From: Achromobacter sp. RTa
Lineage (GTDB): Bacteria; Pseudomonadota; Gammaproteobacteria; Burkholderiales; Burkholderiaceae_B
NCBI RefSeq assembly: GCF_000757485.1
Contig: NZ_JPYO01000022.1
Location: forward strand, 62,001-126,000
Direction: 5' to 3'
Length of the DNA stretch: 64,000 nucleotides
How positions within the stretch are numbered: the first letter of the stretch is position 1; each line of letters opens with the position of its first letter. The notes beneath the pieces were generated by a model. It ran no database searches. It saw only the letters and a program-made list of their open reading frames with translations, and had not been told where the DNA came from. Both the position numbers and the translations under genes were made by a program. Below, piece after piece: positions 8,221 through 16,659 of the stretch.

Positions 8221-9093
8221 ATGGCTTCCTACGCATTCCGCCTGCTCAACGTCTTCGCTTCCTCCACCTTCAGCGGCAACCAGCTCTGCGTCTTCGAGGA
8301 CGCCCGAGGCATGGACGACGCCACCATGCTGAACCTGGCGGCGCAATTCAACCTGTCCGAAATCACGTTCATCCTGCCCTCGGAGCGGGCGGACGCGCGG
8401 GTGCGCATCTTCACGCCGGGCTACGAAATGAAGTTCGCCGGCCATCCCACCATCGGCACCTCGCAGGTGGTGCGCGATCTGTTCAATACCGGCGACGCGC
8501 TGAGGCTGGAGTTCGCCGCCGGCGTCGTGCCGGTGACGGCCCGTGGCGACGCCTGGACCTTCACCGCGCCGTGCCCGGACGGCGTGCGCACCGCGCCGCC
8601 TGTCCTGGACCGGGCGGAGATCGCGAGCCTGGCGGGCCTGCAGGCCGGGGACCTGCTGGCCGACCCGGTCTGGGTCGACACCGGTGCCGACCAGCTGCTG
8701 GTTCCGCTTGCCACCGTGGACGCGGTGCGCCGTGCGGCGCCTGACGCGTCCCGGCTGGATCGCTGGCAGGCCAACAGCCTGGGCCGCAAGGTGATGTATG
8801 TGTTTGCCTTCGACGAAGGCGCGGCGCGCGACGGCCGGCAGGCCGTGGTGGCGCGGTACTTCTATGCCAAGGCGGGCGGCGGGGTGTACGAGGATGCCGG
8901 CACCGGCTCGGCCTGCGCGAACCTGGGCGGATGGCTGCGGAACCGGGGCCATGCCTTGCCCGCCAGCATCCTGGTGGAGCAGGGCGACCAGATGGGCAGG
9001 CCATGCCGGCTGCTGCTGGATGTGTTGGCCGATGGACGGATCCAGGTGGGCGGACGCGCCCTCGAGATCGGCCGCGGCACGGTGGACGTCTGA
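8221..9093 (+). CDS. PhzF-family isomerase/epimerase-like protein
   Basis: A 290-residue member of the PhzF (phenazine biosynthesis-like, diaminopimelate-epimerase fold) family. The family's catalytic glutamate is Glu47 in NLSEITF. GHPTIGTS around residue 75 and GTGSACANLGG near the C-terminus form the two half-sites of the cleft. No phenazine genes are nearby, so the substrate is unknown; most genomic PhzF homologues are not involved in phenazine production. ATG at 8221 (MASYAFRLLNVF) is chosen because homology starts there, although an in-frame ATG exists at 8176. The stop lies only 20 bases before the left end of the integrated element. Confidence 0.85.
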   Translation: MASYAFRLLNVFASSTFSGNQLCVFEDARGMDDATMLNLAAQFNLSEITFILPSERADARVRIFTPGYEMKFAGHPTIGTSQVVRDLFNTGDALRLEFAAGVVPVTARGDAWTFTAPCPDGVRTAPPVLDRAEIASLAGLQAGDLLADPVWVDTGADQLLVPLATVDAVRRAAPDASRLDRWQANSLGRKVMYVFAFDEGAARDGRQAVVARYFYAKAGGGVYEDAGTGSACANLGGWLRNRGHALPASILVEQGDQMGRPCRLLLDVLADGRIQVGGRALEIGRGTVDV

Positions 9094-9113
9094 AGCAGAG
9101 GGCCGCAGTCCCC

Positions 9114-9121
9114 ATGAAAAA
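9114..9121. repeat. Left attachment-site octamer of the element
   Basis: ATGAAAAA, 20 bases after the phzF-like stop codon, is repeated in the same orientation at 22993-23000. The same octamer also occurs by chance elsewhere, for example at the start codon at 29975. The case therefore rests on position at the end of the island, not on the sequence alone. Confidence 0.6.
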
Positions 9122-9640
9122 TGTCCGGTGTCAAGTTCTTTGTGAAGCCATGCAGCGGCGTGAAAGGTATTTCAGATCAAAAGGCTAGGTCTGATTTCGC
9201 CCCCTGTTTGCCGCTGCCGCTTTTCGAGCCAGGTGCTGCATAGGCGCTTCGCGGTGGCAAGCCCAGAGGTATTGCGGCGTGCACGGTCACACCATCATAG
9301 CCGTGGCGCTCGCCTCCGTGACCATCCCACGCTCAGTTGTCTGGCCTTGCCAGCGGTTACCACTGCACTCGCCAACAGACTGGCCGTATGCATCGCGGCA
9401 ACACTAGACCGCCGCTGCCAGGAGCGATAGCGAGGGGCAAAGGCGGAAGGCAAGACAAAAGGACGCGGCACCGTGCCGCGTCGAAAGTCAGTCTGCACGT
9501 GAGGAGGACGCGGCACAGAGCGGTTTCACCACCGTGCCGTATGGTGCGTAAAGCCCGCACCAACACAGGCGTGTCCGTGTGCTTCGTACGACCGGAAACG
9601 CCAGAACTTCCAGACAATCCAGTCATGACTCAACGACTCG
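9122..9640. other. Non-coding left arm of the element
   Basis: No frame here resembles a known protein. The stretch is rich in small GC repeats: GGACGCGGCA occurs twice (near 9462 and 9508), and GCGGCACCGTGCCGC (near 9466) is an imperfect palindrome. A short string close to TATGGTGCGT recurs near 20307. It is probably remnant ICE sequence left after deletion of the transfer genes. Confidence 0.45.
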
Positions 9641-9842
9641 GGCAACGCGGGTCGGCCTCTACCGGCATTTCGTCATGCTCGCTAGCGGACGCTACGCGAT
9701 GGTCGATGACGGCATGGGTTTCTCGTTGGTGCCGTGGCGACCCGCGATCGAACAGCGGCTGGGACAGCAGATCGCCGCAACGGTACACGGCGGTGGTGTG
9801 TCGTGGGAGATTGGACGGCAGCGTAGGCCAACCGTTGGTTGA
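9640..9842 (+). pseudogene. C-terminal remnant of a DUF3363 relaxase (mobilisation protein)
   Basis: The frame ending at TGA 9840-9842 encodes about 65 residues from RVGLYRHFVMLASGRYAMV through FSLVPWRPAIEQRLGQQ to VSWEIGRQR. This is the characteristic C-terminal end of relaxase/mobilisation nuclease proteins with a DUF3363 domain, as found in Tn4371-like ICEs. The N-terminal relaxase domain and all upstream sequence are missing, and homology appears to begin abruptly near 9640. The fragment cannot be a functional relaxase. It marks the element as derived from a conjugative ancestor. Confidence 0.65.
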
Positions 9843-9888
9843 AACGGCGTGCATTCAAGCGAGCGAGTACACCTTTTGCCACTTCCGC

Positions 9889-10614
9889 TCATCCGCTGAA
9901 GGAGAGGATCATTCCTGCCGCCCCAGCGACGAGAACCGCATCGATAAGAAGCTCGAATGTGTGCGTCTGGAGTCGCTGGACGAGACGTTTCGCAATCATC
10001 GAACCGACGAGCAATGCGATGCCGATGGCAAGTCCACGTGCGATGACGGGCTGCGTAAGTACGCCTGACACACCAAACGTACCAAGCTTGCCGGCATAGA
10101 GCAGGATAGCGCTTGCGGCCTCCGATCCCAGAAATGCACCGCCACTCATTCCGTACCCGGTGAATACCGGCACGCTGAGCGGCCCGGTGGACAGCACGAA
10201 TCCGGTCAGGAACCCGACAATCGCCCCGGCAAAACTTATGTGCCAGAGGTTCAGATGGAGGTTCGATCGTCTGATGAGGCGGCGCAGCGGGATCATCGCA
10301 AGGAAGAAAGCTGCCAGGAACACGTCCACAGTGGCAGGAGAGATCGTCAGCAGCGTGTGCGCCCCGAGCACAGCCGCAGGAACTCCCGCCAACGAATAGG
10401 CAAACACCGGCCGCCAACGGATCTCGTGCCACCAGGCAATCACCCGCCCGATGTTCCCGAACAAGGACGCAATCGCCATAACAGGTACAGCGATCCGTGG
10501 CCCGTACAGCGTGACGAGGACGGGCAACATGATGAGCGACGAGCCGGTGCCGACGACGCCGCTGAGCACACCAGCGCCAAGGGCGAGAAAGAAGAGAAAC
10601 AACAGCGCGATCAT
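9889..10614 (-). CDS. TauE/SafE-family sulfite/organosulfonate exporter-like permease
   Basis: A 241-residue membrane protein with about seven to eight hydrophobic segments. Its N-terminus LFFLALGAGVLSGVVGTGSS carries the GxxxGxxGxGG-like turn typical of the TauE/SafE (DUF81) family. Related proteins are linked to sulfite, sulfoacetate or other small-anion export; the substrate here is not known. ATG at 10614 is chosen because the longer frame adds 42 non-hydrophobic, Arg-rich residues lying inside the next gene. It is 11 bases downstream of the PanE-like gene on the same strand, so the two form an operon. Confidence 0.8.
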   Translation of the reverse strand: MIALLFLFFLALGAGVLSGVVGTGSSLIMLPVLVTLYGPRIAVPVMAIASLFGNIGRVIAWWHEIRWRPVFAYSLAGVPAAVLGAHTLLTISPATVDVFLAAFFLAMIPLRRLIRRSNLHLNLWHISFAGAIVGFLTGFVLSTGPLSVPVFTGYGMSGGAFLGSEAASAILLYAGKLGTFGVSGVLTQPVIARGLAIGIALLVGSMIAKRLVQRLQTHTFELLIDAVLVAGAAGMILSFSG

Positions 10615-10625
10615 CGACTCTAGGG

Positions 10626-11522
10626 TCAACCTGGGCCGTCGCTCGCAGCCGCAAGAAGCGGCACCAGGATGTCGCTGATCGGGGTCAGAATGCCGTGAAC
10701 CTGGCCGCGACGCGCAATGACGCCGTTGCGGATATCCCATTCGAGCTGTCGGCCAGCTTCTCGATCTGTGAGGATGGAGGTGCTCATGTCTGTGGGCGCC
10801 GCCCGGAACTTGTCGAGGATCTCTTGCGGCACTTCGTCGCCGAGTTCAGCGCCCTCGGCACGTGCCACGGCCAGGCATTCCTGCAAATAAGCCAGCGTAA
10901 GTCTGGCGATATCAGCGCGACCGAACATGCCTGAGCGGCGGTGCGTGAGTGCCATGAGTCCAGCCACCGCGTTTTGCATCAGCTTGCGCCAAGCCAGCGA
11001 GCTAAAGTTCGCGGCCAAACCTACGGCGCACCGTGTGCCTTGTAGCGCTGCGGCGACTACGCGGGAAGCTGACGTGTCCGGCAGGCTGAGGCGCGCGTCA
11101 CCACGCAAGCGTACCGAGCCGTCGGATTGCGCCTGCGCAGGGAACCACACGACGGCAGGAACGATTTGCCCGTGTGGCGAGTACGGGCGAACCCTATCCA
11201 ACTGTTCGATCCCGTTCTGCAAAACGCACACCACCGTTTCCGGCCTGACCAACGCCGCAAGCCATTCTGCTGCCGCTTCGATTTGTGTTGCCTTGACGGC
11301 CAAAAAGACAAGATCAGCCGTGCGAGCGATTTGTGTCGGATTCGTCCGAACAGGGCCAGGTACGGTGATAAAGCGGTCGCCATCTTGGAGGGTCAGGTGA
11401 TCGCGGGGGCTACGTCCACACAGCAACGGCGTGCGGCCGACCTCGTGTAGCGCCGCCGCGATCGTGGTGCCAATGGCACCGGGACCGACGACAGCGACGC
11501 CAGGGTTGATTTCAGGATTCAT
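10626..11522 (-). CDS. PanE/ApbA-family ketopantoate reductase-like oxidoreductase
   Basis: A 298-residue NAD(P)-dependent oxidoreductase. The N-terminal Rossmann motif VVGPGAIGTTIA follows MNPEINPGVA. The domain order (Rossmann fold to ~170, helical C-terminal domain ApbA_C after ~180) fits 2-dehydropantoate 2-reductase. KATQ near 85-90 and the LQNGI motif match the active-site region. ATG at 11522 is preferred over an upstream in-frame ATG at 11546 because AAGGAG precedes it. Pantothenate synthesis is not implied: many accessory PanE homologues reduce other 2-keto acids. It is divergent from the RpiR regulator and transcribed with the TauE-like permease. Confidence 0.8.
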   Translation of the reverse strand: MNPEINPGVAVVGPGAIGTTIAAALHEVGRTPLLCGRSPRDHLTLQDGDRFITVPGPVRTNPTQIARTADLVFLAVKATQIEAAAEWLAALVRPETVVCVLQNGIEQLDRVRPYSPHGQIVPAVVWFPAQAQSDGSVRLRGDARLSLPDTSASRVVAAALQGTRCAVGLAANFSSLAWRKLMQNAVAGLMALTHRRSGMFGRADIARLTLAYLQECLAVARAEGAELGDEVPQEILDKFRAAPTDMSTSILTDREAGRQLEWDIRNGVIARRGQVHGILTPISDILVPLLAAASDGPG

Positions 11523-11583
11523 GAGAGCGGACTCCTTTAACGGCATCTGCCCACGTGTTGGTTGTGCCCTTCACGCGGAGCAG

Positions 11584-11595
11584 GTAATATATTAC
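11584..11595. promoter_or_regulatory. Perfect 12-base palindrome between panE-like and rpiR-like genes
   Basis: GTAATATATTAC is fully self-complementary and sits two bases before the RpiR start codon, in the short divergent spacer. RpiR/MurR-family regulators bind AT-rich palindromes, so this is a good candidate autoregulatory operator, and it could also control the divergent permease-reductase pair. Confidence 0.5.
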
Positions 11596-11597
11596 AT

Positions 11598-12482
11598 ATG
11601 AAAAATGAAATTGGTAACAGCGTTTCAAAGACTGAGCAACGGTTGCAGCAATGGATCGGCAGCATTCAAGCCCGAAGCGGCGACCTCGCCGCAAGCGAGG
11701 CGAAAGTTGTCGATCTCCTCCTCACCGATCCTTTGTTTGTCGGAGCAAGCACTACCGCCCAAGTTGCCGCCCGTGCCGGCGTTTCTCCGCCGACGGTGAT
11801 TCGCGCCGCGCGTGCGCTCGGGTTCGGCGGGTTTACCGAGCTGAAGATCGAGATCGCGCGTGCTCGCGGCACAGCCCGATTCTTCGCGCCTCCTGAAGCA
11901 CTCGCCGCGGATGCGACGTCGGCCTCAGTGCTTGAAACATCCATTCGTGCTGGTACCGATGCACTGACCGCGCTTAGTGGGGCCATCGAACTCTCTGCGC
12001 TTGATAAGGCCGTCGGCTTGATCCAGCGCGCGCGCCAGGTGTTTGCGTTCGGTGCTGGACCTTCCTCGACGGTTGCCGCCGATACGGTCTTCCGTCTGCG
12101 TACGATCGGTGTGATGACCGTGGGCATCACGGATCATTTGTCGGCCATGATTGCGGCACGGCTCCTGGGCGCAGAAGACGTCGTCATCGCGGTCAGCTCG
12201 ACCGGCCGCACGTCTTCAACGCTAGCCGTCGCGGATGCGGCGTCCTCGGCTGGCGCCTCGCTGATCGCCGTCACCAATCAGTACGACACGCCCCTGGCGA
12301 CCCTCGCCGACGTCGCGCTTGTCGTCGGCGGCGTACCACTACCGGCACAGATGGCCGCTGCGGGAAGTCGATTGGCTCAGCTCGTCGTTATCGATGCGTT
12401 GGTCGCATCCCTGGCGCTGCACGATCAAGAGCGGACCCGCTTGGCGGAGCGGGCGGGCATCGATCTTCCCGACATTTCCTGA
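11598..12482 (+). CDS. MurR/RpiR-family transcriptional regulator (HTH + SIS)
   Basis: A 294-residue regulator. The N-terminal HTH_6 domain (roughly residues 10-85) contains TTAQVAARAGVSPPTVIRAARALGF, read as a helix-turn-helix. The C-terminal SIS (phosphosugar-isomerase-like) domain (roughly 115-250) contains FGAGPSS and SSTGRTSSTL, the ligand loop. Members sense phosphosugars or related carboxylates. ATG at 11598 is used; longer frames start with TTG and cross the palindrome. The stop TGA overlaps the ATG of the EamA gene by one base, so the two are translationally coupled. Confidence 0.85.
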   Translation: MKNEIGNSVSKTEQRLQQWIGSIQARSGDLAASEAKVVDLLLTDPLFVGASTTAQVAARAGVSPPTVIRAARALGFGGFTELKIEIARARGTARFFAPPEALAADATSASVLETSIRAGTDALTALSGAIELSALDKAVGLIQRARQVFAFGAGPSSTVAADTVFRLRTIGVMTVGITDHLSAMIAARLLGAEDVVIAVSSTGRTSSTLAVADAASSAGASLIAVTNQYDTPLATLADVALVVGGVPLPAQMAAAGSRLAQLVVIDALVASLALHDQERTRLAERAGIDLPDIS

Positions 12483-13342
12483 TGCAGCCCGGCACCATCG
12501 CAATGGTTCTCGCCGCAGCGGTAGCCCATGCGGTGTGGAACCTGGCCTCGAAGTACAAGCGGGGAGACACTTTACTGTTCGTCTGGGCTTATAGCTGTGC
12601 TTCGACGCTGCTGTGGGTCCCGATCGGTCTCGTTCTTATGGTTCAGGACCAAGGGGCGGTCGATTGGCGGCTCGGGGTGGGGGCGGCCGTTTCGGCGGCA
12701 TTGCACATTGCGTATTCCCTGACCTTGCAGGCTGGCTACGATCGTGCCGAACTCGGGGTGGTTTACCCGATCGCCCGTGGCACAGGGCCGGTGCTGACGA
12801 TGCTGTTTGCGATTCTTATTTTGGGGGAGTGGCTCTCCGTCGTCGCGCTTTTAGGCGCGCTTCTCGTCGTCTCAGGCATCCTCATCGTTACCGGCAACCC
12901 TTTTGGAAGCGGAAGCCGCCGCCCGCTCCAGGGGATGTTTTGGGGAGGTGCTACGGGGGCCACCATCGCAAGCTATACCGTCTGGGACAGCTACGCAGTC
13001 ACGTCGCTGCATTTGGCGCCCGTGAGCTACTACGCTGCCACACTGCTTCTGCAAACCCTGATCCTGACTCCAAGCGCACTGCGCCGGTGGCATCACATTC
13101 ACACAGTTATCCGTGCTGATGCCGTGCCTATTCTTATAGTGGCCGTATTCTCTCCACTGGCCTACATCCTCGTGCTAACCGCCATGCTGACGGCACCGCT
13201 CGCGCTCGTCGCCCCTCTGCGTGAGTCGTCTATCATCATCGGTTCCCTCTTCGCGTATCTGCTCTTTCGTGAGGACCATCTCGCGCGCCGCATCGTGGGT
13301 GCCGTGGTCGTGCTGATCGGAATCGCGGCGATCAGCCTGTGA
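12482..13342 (+). CDS. EamA/DMT-superfamily transporter
   Basis: A 286-residue integral membrane protein with ten predicted hydrophobic segments arranged as two EamA repeats (approximately residues 5-137 and 148-286). Such permeases export amino acids, metabolites or drugs. PIARGTGPV and APLRESSIIIGSL are the equivalent positions of the two repeats. It overlaps the RpiR stop by one base (TGATG), so the regulator and this transporter form an operon. The compound cannot be deduced from sequence. Confidence 0.82.
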   Translation: MQPGTIAMVLAAAVAHAVWNLASKYKRGDTLLFVWAYSCASTLLWVPIGLVLMVQDQGAVDWRLGVGAAVSAALHIAYSLTLQAGYDRAELGVVYPIARGTGPVLTMLFAILILGEWLSVVALLGALLVVSGILIVTGNPFGSGSRRPLQGMFWGGATGATIASYTVWDSYAVTSLHLAPVSYYAATLLLQTLILTPSALRRWHHIHTVIRADAVPILIVAVFSPLAYILVLTAMLTAPLALVAPLRESSIIIGSLFAYLLFREDHLARRIVGAVVVLIGIAAISL

Positions 13343-13432
13343 TGCTTTTAGCCACATTGGAGCGCATTCATCAGTTGATTCAGCACAGAATGCAAGCTTG
13401 CTGATGAGTACTTCATTCGCCATTCGAAAGGG

Positions 13433-13461
13433 CCTATGATTGCATGTAGGTAAATCATAGG
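13433..13461 (+). promoter_or_regulatory. LysR-type box (dyad with T-N11-A) overlapping the ribosome-binding site of the LysR gene
   Basis: CCTATGATT (13433-13441) and AATCATAGG (13453-13461) are perfect inverted repeats separated by 11 bases, giving the classic ATT-N11-AAT arrangement bound by LysR regulators. The right arm runs into AGGAGG (13459-13464) of the downstream gene, consistent with negative autoregulation. Confidence 0.6.
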
Positions 13462-13471
13462 AGGGCCAAAG

Positions 13472-14404
13472 ATGTCGCGCCCCGATCTCAATCTCCTGCT
13501 TGCGCTGGACGCGTTGCTCGACGAAGGCAGCGTCATCGGCGCCGCGCGCCGCATGCACTTGAGCGCACCCGCGATGAGCCGCACCTTGAGCCGTATCCGG
13601 GAGGCTTTGGGCGATCCGGTATTCGTCCAGGTCGGTCGCAAGCTCGTACCCACGCCTAGAGCAATGGCGCTGCGCGAGCAGGTGCGGCTGGCGGTCGAAC
13701 AGGCCTCGCAGGTGTTCGCCTCCGATGCAGAGATCGACCTGAAATCGCTGGATCGGCGTTTCAACGTGCGTGCTACCGACGAGTTCGTGAGCATCCATCT
13801 TGGTCATCTCCTTGATGCGATGGCGCGGGAGATGCCGCGGGCGATGCTGCGCTTTTCGCCGGAGGAAGATGACGTGGACGAGGAGGCGCTGCGTAGCGGC
13901 CGCATCGACCTATTCATCAGCGCATCGCGCAAGCTGGGGCCGGAGATTCGCGTGCAGTCGCTGTTCACCACCACGTTCGTGGGCGTCGCGCGCGCCAACC
14001 ATCCGATTTTCGACGACGAGATCACGCCCGAGCACCTCACGCGCTGGGAGCACATCAACGTGTCGCGGCGCGGCAAGGCCGTCGGGCCGGTCGATGCTGC
14101 GCTGGAGGCGCAGGGGCTGCGCCGACACGTCGCCCTGGTACTGCCCAATCCGTACACGGCACTGTTTGCATTGCAAGATTCGGATCTGCTATTGCCGTTG
14201 CCCCGGCATCTGGCCAGTACTGCGCTGTCCGCGGGCTTGCATATTCGCGTGTTCGACCTGCCGACACCGCTGGAAACGGTGCTACTGACCCAGGCCTGGC
14301 ATCCGCGCCTGGAGGGCGACCCGGCCCATCAATGGCTGCGGCAGACCATCCATACGCTCTGCAACGAGAGCCAGGCGCAAGCGGCAAAGCGCGCCAAGCC
14401 CTAG
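13472..14404 (+). CDS. LysR-family transcriptional regulator of the efflux operon
   Basis: A 310-residue regulator with an N-terminal winged HTH (residues ~4-63; NLLLALDALLDEGSVIGAA then SAPAMSRTLSRIRE) and a LysR substrate-binding domain. The start has a strong AGGAGGG at 13459-13465. It points in the same direction as the FUSC operon, with 119 bases between them containing three dyads, so it most likely controls that operon. A NodD/PcpR-like subtype is suggested by RPDLNLLLALDALL, but the inducer is unknown. Confidence 0.87.
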   Translation: MSRPDLNLLLALDALLDEGSVIGAARRMHLSAPAMSRTLSRIREALGDPVFVQVGRKLVPTPRAMALREQVRLAVEQASQVFASDAEIDLKSLDRRFNVRATDEFVSIHLGHLLDAMAREMPRAMLRFSPEEDDVDEEALRSGRIDLFISASRKLGPEIRVQSLFTTTFVGVARANHPIFDDEITPEHLTRWEHINVSRRGKAVGPVDAALEAQGLRRHVALVLPNPYTALFALQDSDLLLPLPRHLASTALSAGLHIRVFDLPTPLETVLLTQAWHPRLEGDPAHQWLRQTIHTLCNESQAQAAKRAKP

Positions 14405-14423
14405 CGACGATCGCCCCCTATTC

Positions 14424-14511
14424 GTGCGTATTACGCACTCATCTGAGTGCAATAAATTCACTTTTCGGAATGATCCGCCCTGCCTACAGTGATGCGTATT
14501 GATCACTGTAG
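14424..14511 (+). promoter_or_regulatory. Cluster of three inverted repeats upstream of the FUSC efflux operon
   Basis: Three dyads lie in under 90 bases. 14424-14438 is GTGCGT-ATT-ACGCAC. 14435-14450 is GCACTCA-TC-TGAGTGC, overlapping the first. 14484-14493 (CTACAGTGAT) pairs perfectly with 14502-14511 (ATCACTGTAG) across GCGTATTG. The core GCGTATT appears in the first and third. They fall between the LysR gene and its presumed target and are the likely activator and operator sites. Confidence 0.55.
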
Positions 14512-14523
14512 AAGGGTTACATC

Positions 14524-16659
14524 GTGCATTCGGCGAACGTGCCTGACGCGGATTCAGGCGCCTCTTTACGCCACTCCTGGTTGAGGGAGCGGTTGGCGCG
14601 TGGCCTGCTTTGTCTCGATCTGACTACGCCACGCGCGACCTATGTGATGCGGTCGATCCTGGCTGCCTGCCTAGCTTTGGTGGTCGCCTATTTGCTCGAT
14701 CTGCACGCGCCCTACGCGGCGGCTTCCAGCGTGCTGCTGGTCATCAACCCCGTCCAGGGCGGCGTAATCGGCAAGGGAGTGTGGCGAGTGCTGGGTACGC
14801 TGGTCGGCATGCTGGCGGCCTTCGTGCTGATGAGCGCCTTCGGCCAGATGCCCTGGCTGTTCCTGCTCGGTTTCGGCCTGTGGCTGGGGGTGTGCGTGGT
14901 GGGCATGACCCTGCTGCGTCATTTCCGAGCCTATGGTGCCACGCTGGCAGGCTATACCGTGGGCCTGGCGGCCTACGGCGCCATGCAGCATCCGGAACGC
15001 ACCTTCGACCAAGTAATGGGGCGCGGAGCATCCGTGATGATCGGCGTGGTCTGCCTAGCGCTGGTCTCGGCCCTGTTCAGCAGCCGCAGCGTGCACAGCC
15101 GCCTGGCGGCGTTGCTCGACCGCCTTGCGGTCGCCACGGCGGGCGTGCTTGCGACGCATCACCAGGCCATTCAAGGTAGCGACGGACCAGATGCCAAGCC
15201 CCTCGATGCCGGACGGCGCTCGCTCATCACCGAGGTCTATGGCGTGGACGATCTGCTGGCTCTGGGCAAGGCCGAATCCGCCGACCTAGCCCATCGTGCC
15301 GGCACGGTGCGGCACGCAATGGTGTCGCTTTTTTCCGCTCTTGTGGGCGGTGCGCCGCCCCTGCACGGGCAAAGCGCCAGCCTAGCTGTACTGAGAGTGT
15401 TGCAACCGGACTGGGAAAAGGCATGGCGGGAGGTCGGCCGGTCGCTGGGGCAGGAATCTGGCACGGCCGGAAGAGCACGAGCTATCCGGCTATTGACCGA
15501 CCTGCGCGCCCGACTGGTGGACGTGCTCACCGCCACCTCGTTCGACGACGCCTCCGAGCAAGCCACACTGATGATCGCGGGCGATCGCTTGATCGAGCAA
15601 CTCGACGATTACCTACAAGCCCTTGAAGGCATCGAACGTTTCCACCAACCCAGGCCGACGCCGGCTCACGTGTCCGTGCCGTTCCATCGTGACACCACGG
15701 CAGCCCTCCAGAACGGCGTGCGCGCACTGTTGACCGTGCTGATGGGCGGCGCCTTCTGGATCGCCACCGGTTGGACGGAAGGCAACATGATGCTGGCGGG
15801 GTTGGCGGCAGCCTGCGCGCTGCTGTCCACCGCGCCCAATCCCGCGCTGGGTGCGGTCGAGTTCATTAAGGGTACGGTGGCAGCCGTGGCGATGGCCTTC
15901 CTGTGCACCTTCATCGTGCTGCCGCACGTCTCGGGCCTGCCGTTGTTGCTGGTGATCCTGAGTCTGTTCTGGCTGCCAGGTGTGTATGCCACCACGATGC
16001 CGCGCTATGCCTTGGCGGGCGTGGCCTATCTGGTGGCATTCACGACGCTGGCGGCGGCGGACAACCCGATGCGCTACGACTTTGCGCTGTTCCTCAATGG
16101 GGCCGTGGCCTGGATCCTGGCGACGTGTTTCACGCTGTTGGGCTTCAGGATCGTGCTGCCGCGCAACGGGGGGCGTGACGTCATGCGCTTGCGCCTGCGA
16201 ATCCGCGATTCGGCGCTGAGCACCTTACGCGGGGAGCCGACGGATGCGCCGGCTTGGCAATGGCGTCAGCAGCACCGCATCGCGCAACTCGGCGCCTTGC
16301 TCAAAGCGCAGCCGCAGGCGATGGATCGTGCCATTGCTCAGGCACTGACCAGTCTGCACCTGGGCCGAGAGGTGCTACGCCTTCGCCGCTGGCTGCGCCA
16401 AGCCTCTCCAGACGCCGAATGGCCGCATGCGGTGGAGCGCTCGCTGCGCTACATGCGTCAACGGGCCGGTGATCCCGTGAGTGCCGCTCGTCATGCCCGC
16501 CGTGCGGCGACGTCTCTGGCGCGTTTGCCGGTGCGATCCAGCGCCGCGATGGATGAAATGAGGCGCGTGACGGCCGTTCTTTTCGACATCGCCGCGCTGC
16601 TGGAGCGTCATGCGAACGGCGTTCCGTCCCCCTCTGGAGGCCAAGCCCATGCTCAGTGA
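14524..16659 (+). CDS. FUSC-family inner-membrane efflux protein (AaeB-like)
   Basis: A 711-residue protein with two hydrophobic blocks (roughly residues 35-180 and 390-550), each followed by a cytoplasmic domain. This is the layout of the FUSC/aromatic-acid exporter family (AaeB, YccS). The GTG start at 14524 follows GAAGGG (14511-14516). The next gene overlaps its 3' end. Together with the DUF1656, HlyD and NodT genes it makes a complete tripartite exporter crossing both membranes. AaeAB-type pumps remove hydroxylated aromatic acids; the actual substrate here is inference only. Confidence 0.85.
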   Translation: MHSANVPDADSGASLRHSWLRERLARGLLCLDLTTPRATYVMRSILAACLALVVAYLLDLHAPYAAASSVLLVINPVQGGVIGKGVWRVLGTLVGMLAAFVLMSAFGQMPWLFLLGFGLWLGVCVVGMTLLRHFRAYGATLAGYTVGLAAYGAMQHPERTFDQVMGRGASVMIGVVCLALVSALFSSRSVHSRLAALLDRLAVATAGVLATHHQAIQGSDGPDAKPLDAGRRSLITEVYGVDDLLALGKAESADLAHRAGTVRHAMVSLFSALVGGAPPLHGQSASLAVLRVLQPDWEKAWREVGRSLGQESGTAGRARAIRLLTDLRARLVDVLTATSFDDASEQATLMIAGDRLIEQLDDYLQALEGIERFHQPRPTPAHVSVPFHRDTTAALQNGVRALLTVLMGGAFWIATGWTEGNMMLAGLAAACALLSTAPNPALGAVEFIKGTVAAVAMAFLCTFIVLPHVSGLPLLLVILSLFWLPGVYATTMPRYALAGVAYLVAFTTLAAADNPMRYDFALFLNGAVAWILATCFTLLGFRIVLPRNGGRDVMRLRLRIRDSALSTLRGEPTDAPAWQWRQQHRIAQLGALLKAQPQAMDRAIAQALTSLHLGREVLRLRRWLRQASPDAEWPHAVERSLRYMRQRAGDPVSAARHARRAATSLARLPVRSSAAMDEMRRVTAVLFDIAALLERHANGVPSPSGGQAHAQ

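Noticed and set aside
9337-10068. A 243-codon plus-strand frame in the left arm of the element
   Set aside because: Unlike any family I know, and it overlaps the TauE-like gene and the relaxase relic in another frame.
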